Positions 62,727-64,000 of a stretch of 64,000 bases of DNA are shown one piece after another (positions within the stretch are counted from its first letter, which is position 1; every line of letters starts with the position of its first letter). Source of the DNA: Dyadobacter jiangsuensis. GTDB lineage: Bacteria; Bacteroidota; Bacteroidia; Cytophagales; Spirosomataceae. A program made the translations under genes and the position numbers. The notes beneath the pieces are model-generated. The model saw only the letters and a program-made list of their open reading frames with translations. It was not told the origin of the DNA and ran no database searches. The DNA lies in assembly GCF_003014695.1 (NCBI RefSeq), contig NZ_PYAS01000001.1, forward strand, positions 248,001 through 312,000. Reading direction: 5' to 3'.

Positions 62727-63263
62727 ATGGCAAACCAAAACATACAGGCCGAATGGGCGAAATTCGGTCACCTGTTCAGAAGGGAGGAAATTCCGGCCAA
62801 GACCGTGCTGCTCGACGAGGCTGAGGTTGCCAAAAAGGTATATTTTATTGAAAAGGGCTGCCTGAGGCTTTCTTTCAACAAGGACGGCAAAGACATTACC
62901 TTTCAGTTTTTCTTCGAAGGCGAGGGCGTTTCCTCAGCCGAAAGCTTCCGTTACAATCAGCCAAGCCTTTACGCGATCGAAACCCTTGAACCATGTGTGC
63001 TTCACACGCTTACCAAAAAGGACTACGCTGAAATTATCGAAGCTTCACCGCTGATCCGCGAGGCAATGGAAGAGCAAACGCACCAGCGACTGTTGTACGT
63101 AGAAAAGCTGTTCCTTTCCAGGATTAAAAACAGCCCGGAAGAGCGGTACCGCGAGCTGCTCGAACAATATCCGCAAATACTGCAAAGGGTGCCGCAGCAT
63201 TACATCGCCTCTTTCCTGGGCGTTACCTCCGTGTCGTTGAGCCGGATCCGCAACCGCAGGTAG
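62727..63263 (+). CDS. Crp/Fnr-family transcriptional regulator
   Basis: A 178-residue protein. The N-terminal cyclic-nucleotide-binding fold (RREEIPAKTVLLDEAEVAKKVYFIEKGCLRLSF, then FQFFFEGEGVSSAESF) is followed by a long helix and a helix-turn-helix (IASFLGVTSVSLSRIRNR). Conserved phosphate-binding residues are not seen clearly, and there are no Cys clusters for Fe-S, so its signal is unknown. Short for the family but complete. Located upstream of an epoxide hydrolase gene with an 83-base gap, which it may regulate. Confidence 0.9.
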   Translation: MANQNIQAEWAKFGHLFRREEIPAKTVLLDEAEVAKKVYFIEKGCLRLSFNKDGKDITFQFFFEGEGVSSAESFRYNQPSLYAIETLEPCVLHTLTKKDYAEIIEASPLIREAMEEQTHQRLLYVEKLFLSRIKNSPEERYRELLEQYPQILQRVPQHYIASFLGVTSVSLSRIRNRR

Positions 63264-63346
63264 CGTTTATTAACAATTGTTATCGTCTGCCGGACGCCTG
63301 GTGCCGAATTTTGACCTATCAGTTTCACATTCAAAATTCGAAAATC

Positions 63347-64000
63347 ATGCAGCCATTCCAGATTCAGATCTCCGGCCAGGAAGTTGATTACCTTAAACAA
63401 AGACTCGCTAATGCCCGCTGGGCCATCCCGGCTATTCAAAGCGGATGGGAAAAGGGCGTTCCTGTCGACCACCTGAAACGGATTACCGACTATTGGCAGC
63501 ACCAGTTCGACTGGCAGAAACAAGAAGCGGAATTGAACAGGTACCCGCATTTTATAACCGAAATCGAGGGGCAGAACATTCACTACCTGCACATCAGGTC
63601 GGCCAGGCCCCATGCAGTGCCATTAATGCTCATCCATGGCTGGCCCGGATCCTTCGCGGATTTTACCCGGATTATCGAACCATTGTCCAATCCTCAGGAG
63701 CCAGATCAGATTGCATTCGACCTTGTGATCCCTTCTATTCCGGGCTTTGGGTTTTCGATTCCGGTCCAAACGAAGGGGTACAACATGATCAAGATCGCCA
63801 CGACGTTCGCTACTTTAATGAACAGGCTTGGTTACGAAAAGTTTGCCGTGCATGGCGGCGATATGGGCGCAGGTATCGCGGGCATTATGTCGGGTGTGGC
63901 TGCGTATAACCTGATAGGGACCCATATCAATTCAGATTTTTTTGCCGTCGCCGGATTAGGCATGTTCCCTGCGGACGATTCGTCGTTGACGGACGCAGAA
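63347..64000 (+). CDS. Epoxide hydrolase family protein, 5' part
   Basis: The open frame runs to the window end (218 codons; the 3' end is missing). An N-terminal EHN domain (about 1-110, PFQIQISGQEVDYLKQRLANA, then YWQHQFDWQKQEAELNRYPHF) leads to an alpha/beta-hydrolase core with oxyanion HGWPGS (about 97-102), IPSIPGFGFS and the nucleophile elbow HGGDMGAG (Asp). Such proteins open epoxides or cleave other hydrophobic substrates in the cytoplasm. Start ATG at 63347, following the Crp-like gene. Confidence 0.9.
   Translation, partial: MQPFQIQISGQEVDYLKQRLANARWAIPAIQSGWEKGVPVDHLKRITDYWQHQFDWQKQEAELNRYPHFITEIEGQNIHYLHIRSARPHAVPLMLIHGWPGSFADFTRIIEPLSNPQEPDQIAFDLVIPSIPGFGFSIPVQTKGYNMIKIATTFATLMNRLGYEKFAVHGGDMGAGIAGIMSGVAAYNLIGTHINSDFFAVAGLGMFPADDSSLTDAE

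Noticed and set aside
1..64000. tRNA, rRNA, CRISPR arrays, insertion sequences
   Set aside because: Looked for and not seen; no transposase, integrase or phage gene, no regularly spaced repeats and no tRNA-like cloverleaf was recognised by eye. A tRNA search program would be the decisive check.

Overview
The window looks like chromosomal DNA of a Bacteroidota bacterium, most likely a Cytophagales member of the Dyadobacter/Spirosoma kind (inference). Reasons: two complete SusC/SusD pairs, PSD1/DUF1501 planctomycete-type proteins, TonB-dependent receptors without Shine-Dalgarno-rich starts, a TAnnTTTG-type promoter element, a LytTR membrane regulator and a base composition that is by eye about half or slightly more GC. 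No rRNA, tRNA, CRISPR array, insertion sequence or phage gene was recognised.

Layout. 1-3403: the 3' end of one P-type cation ATPase facing a complete Ca2+-type ATPase preceded by a YtxH-like gene. 3590-5306: an SDR dehydrogenase, a small unknown gene and a DUF4136 lipoprotein. 5332-7870: the wreck of a SusCD-type locus, with an intact FG-GAP/VCBS protein flanked by a sialidase 3' remnant, a SusD 3' remnant and an OsmC fragment. 8696-19169: a full urease system (ureABC, an outer-membrane barrel protein, ureEFGD, a UreH-like nickel permease, a urea channel, a TonB receptor and an AraC regulator). These genes together would import nickel and urea, assemble the enzyme and control it. 19411-31511: regulators (AraC, LytTR, ArsR), an outer-membrane receptor with a 3' frameshift, a sialidase-fold protein, PhnA, an FtsX-type permease and an orphan histidine kinase.

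32025-36638 holds SusC/SusD pair 1. 38495-36708 (minus strand) is the most interesting part: a hidden 51-residue secreted peptide ending in CPACGMG, followed after 13 bases by a DUF692/MNIO enzyme and then a VOC protein. This has the form of a small, signal-peptide-bearing RiPP system whose cysteine pair would be modified by an iron oxidase. 38753-42556 encodes a PSCyt1/PSCyt2/DUF1553 protein with its DUF1501 partner. 42563-47631 is a more AT-rich patch of unknown lipoprotein, membrane and barrel proteins plus an MBL hydrolase and small orphans.

48416-53309 (minus strand) is a tight five-gene sulfation operon: arylsulfotransferase, CHR-family anion transporter, PAPS-type sulfotransferase, cysQ and cysC. 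53418-62389 is a polysaccharide-utilisation locus (SusD, SusC, a GH123/DUF6067-like hydrolase and a LacI regulator). The 14-base site TGTGTGCGTACACA lies in front of both susC and the hydrolase and is the obvious LacI operator. 62478-64000: a small unknown gene, a Crp/Fnr regulator and the 5' part of an epoxide hydrolase.
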